Assembly (NCBI GenBank): GCA_903827085.1
Contig: CAIKHC010000243.1
Coordinates: 1-6,576 of the forward strand
Source of the DNA: an uncultured Candidatus Nemicrothrix sp.
GTDB lineage: Bacteria; Actinomycetota; Acidimicrobiia; Acidimicrobiales; Acidimicrobilacustridaceae
DNA length: 6,576 nt
Direction of reading: 5' to 3'
Below, one piece after another: positions 5,679 through 6,576 of the stretch. Numbering within the stretch: the stretch's first letter is position 1; every line of letters begins with the position of its first letter. The notes below the pieces were generated by a model. The model was not told where the DNA came from and did no database searches. It was given only the letters and a program-made list of their open reading frames with translations. The position numbers were made by a program, and so were the translations under genes.

Positions 5679-5700
5679 AGAGGAAGTCAGGATTTCCTCT
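5679..5700 (+). terminator. Short hairpin after arsR, possible terminator
   Basis: AGAGGAA (5679-5685) pairs exactly with TTCCTCT (5694-5700) around an 8-base loop, beginning 2 bases past the arsR stop. There is no U-tract and the stem is only 7 bp, so termination would be weak. Confidence 0.4.
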
Positions 5701-5703
5701 CCC

Positions 5704-5725
5704 GTTCACCTCTCGTACACCTAAT
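5704..5725 (+). promoter_or_regulatory. PHO box (PhoP binding site) upstream of pstS
   Basis: Two adjacent 11-base direct repeats, GTTCACCTCTC and GTACACCTAAT. They match the actinobacterial PHO-box unit GTTCACC plus four variable bases, with one mismatch in the second copy and exact 11-base phasing. It lies 89 bases before the pstS start, a usual place for phosphate-starvation activation by the PhoR-PhoP two-component system. A poorer third unit may precede it at 5693-5703. Confidence 0.75.
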
Positions 5726-5801
5726 GCCCGGAATCCGGCCATCTTGGATCCTTACGGTGGCGTTCGGGTGCTCGAGTGAGCACTTCGTTACCATCTGTTA
5801 C

Positions 5802-5807
5802 AGGGAG
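5802..5807 (+). promoter_or_regulatory. Ribosome binding site supporting the pstS TTG start
   Basis: AGGGAG with 7 bases to the TTG at 5815. It favours this start over an in-frame GTG at 5776 that would add 13 residues and has no comparable site. Confidence 0.65.
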
Positions 5808-5814
5808 AATTACC

Positions 5815-6576
5815 TTGCGTTCATCTAAGCGGGGCCTTGTTTGGCTCCTCGCCGTTCTTGTCGCAGTCGGCCTTGTCGCCGGCGCTTGCGGCTCGAGTTC
5901 CTCAGATTCGTCGTCGAGCACCACAAAAGCGGCGTCGAAGTACGACTACAAGTCCCTCAGCGGAACCTTGAATGGTTCCGGTGCAACGTTCCCGAAGAAC
6001 TTTTATGAAGACGCAATTGCGTCCTTTAAGTCTGCCGCTTCTGGCGTCACTGTGAACTACAACGCCGTTGGTTCAGGCCAGGGCAAGAAGGACCTTGCTG
6101 CCGGCACCTCCGATTGGGCAGGTTCGGACAGCCTTGTGAAGGACGATGAAAAGGCCAACTTCAAGGGTCCGTTTCTCTACTTCCCCACGGTTGCAGCCCC
6201 GATCACGGTGTCATACAACCTCTCTGGCGTGAAGGAACTCAAACTTTCGCCTGAAACCCTCGCCAAGATTTTCATGGGCACGATCACCTCATGGAACGAC
6301 GCAGCGATCGCCGCCGATAACTCTGGTGTCACCCTTCCGAACACGGGGATCACCGTTGCGGTTCGCTCCGACGGTTCGGGTACAACTTCGAACTTCTCGA
6401 AGTATCTTGCTGCCGCTGCACCATCGATCTTCACGGTGACCGCAGGAGACTCCGTGGCATGGCCGAAGGCTCAGGCCGGTAAGGGCAACGCTGGCGTTGC
6501 GCAGATCGTGAAGGACACCGCCGGTGCAATCGGCTATGTCGATCTTTCTGATGCCAAGGCAACTGGCCTGGTTACC
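5815..6576 (+). CDS. pstS: Phosphate ABC transporter substrate-binding lipoprotein PstS, 5' portion
   Basis: The first 254 codons of PstS, running off the window end; this covers most of a protein that is usually 320-380 aa. It captures phosphate outside the membrane for the PstCAB importer. A lipoprotein signal peptide is visible: RSSKR, hydrophobic core GLVWLLAVLVAVGLVAG and Cys25 in an AGAC lipobox, then a Ser-rich linker. Phosphate-binding segments are GSGATF (54-59), GSGQG (86-90), DWAGSD (100-105) and RSDGSGTT (184-191), all in family order. The start is TTG, backed by AGGGAG 7 bases upstream, and puts a basic n-region directly before the hydrophobic core. The upstream PHO box implies induction under phosphate limitation. 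PstC, PstA and PstB would be expected downstream but are outside the window. Arsenate can be carried into cells by phosphate transporters, which gives the neighbouring ars genes a functional link. Confidence 0.95.
   Translation, partial: MRSSKRGLVWLLAVLVAVGLVAGACGSSSSDSSSSTTKAASKYDYKSLSGTLNGSGATFPKNFYEDAIASFKSAASGVTVNYNAVGSGQGKKDLAAGTSDWAGSDSLVKDDEKANFKGPFLYFPTVAAPITVSYNLSGVKELKLSPETLAKIFMGTITSWNDAAIAADNSGVTLPNTGITVAVRSDGSGTTSNFSKYLAAAAPSIFTVTAGDSVAWPKAQAGKGNAGVAQIVKDTAGAIGYVDLSDAKATGLVT

Larger units (their letters stand above)
5678..5814. other. arsR-pstS intergenic region
   Basis: This stretch between two same-strand genes contains, in order, a short hairpin after arsR, a PHO box, an 11-base dyad CCGGAATCCGG (5728-5738) and the pstS ribosome site. 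A possible -10, TACGGT at 5753-5758, fits TAnnnT only loosely. The presence of its own regulatory elements suggests that pstS is transcribed independently of arsR. Confidence 0.5.

Noticed and set aside
3649..5700. Direct repeats or att sites bounding the ars cassette
   Set aside because: I compared the sequence around the mutT/arsC and arsR/pstS junctions and saw no convincing matching repeats, so a site-specific insertion is not claimed.
5728..5738. CCGGAATCCGG dyad downstream of the PHO box
   Set aside because: Perfect, but short and with a 1-base centre; not enough to claim a regulator site.
5721..5924. 67-codon minus-strand frame over the pstS leader and signal peptide
   Set aside because: It overlaps the PHO-box region and the start of pstS; the plus-strand signal peptide and lipobox explain the sequence.

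Overview
The window reads as chromosomal DNA from a moderately GC-rich actinobacterium. The taxonomic clues are a WhiB-family iron-sulfur regulator (a family restricted to Actinobacteria and their phages), an actinobacterial-type ArsR and ArsI, a two-repeat PHO box of the Streptomyces/Mycobacterium PhoP type in front of pstS, and GTG and TTG start codons. The style of the proteins would suit Acidimicrobiia or a related uncultured lineage, but that is a guess. I see no rRNA, tRNA, CRISPR array, insertion sequence or prophage gene.

Layout. (1) Bases 1-292, minus strand: the 5' part of a glutamate formimidoyltransferase gene, cut by the window edge. (2) 312-354: a strong 18-bp hairpin just downstream of a WhiB-family gene (409-660, minus). 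(3) 836-3648, plus strand: a tight three-gene unit made of an unrecognised 88-aa protein, polyphosphate kinase ppk1 (698 aa, both phospho-relay histidines present) and a MutT-like Nudix hydrolase. (4) 3660-5232, minus strand: an arsenic operon transcribed arsI, aquaporin (AqpS-like), arsC, with overlapping stops and starts. The divergent regulator arsR lies at 5333-5677, and a palindromic ArsR-type operator sits in the shared promoter region. (5) 5815-6576, plus strand: the first 254 codons of pstS, the phosphate-binding lipoprotein, preceded by a PHO box.

How it fits together. ppk1, the Nudix hydrolase and pstS are phosphate genes that, from memory, sit near each other in other actinobacteria. 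Here a complete arsenic cassette lies between mutT and pstS. Arsenate is a phosphate mimic that can enter through phosphate transporters. It would be reduced by ArsC to arsenite, which could leave through the aquaglyceroporin; ArsI would split trivalent organoarsenicals. No ArsB or Acr3 pump is encoded in the cassette, which matches the channel-based detoxification known from Sinorhizobium AqpS. I did not find a wholly new system. The least explained items are the 88-aa ppk1-linked protein, the hairpin at 312-354 and the altered selectivity filter of the aquaporin.
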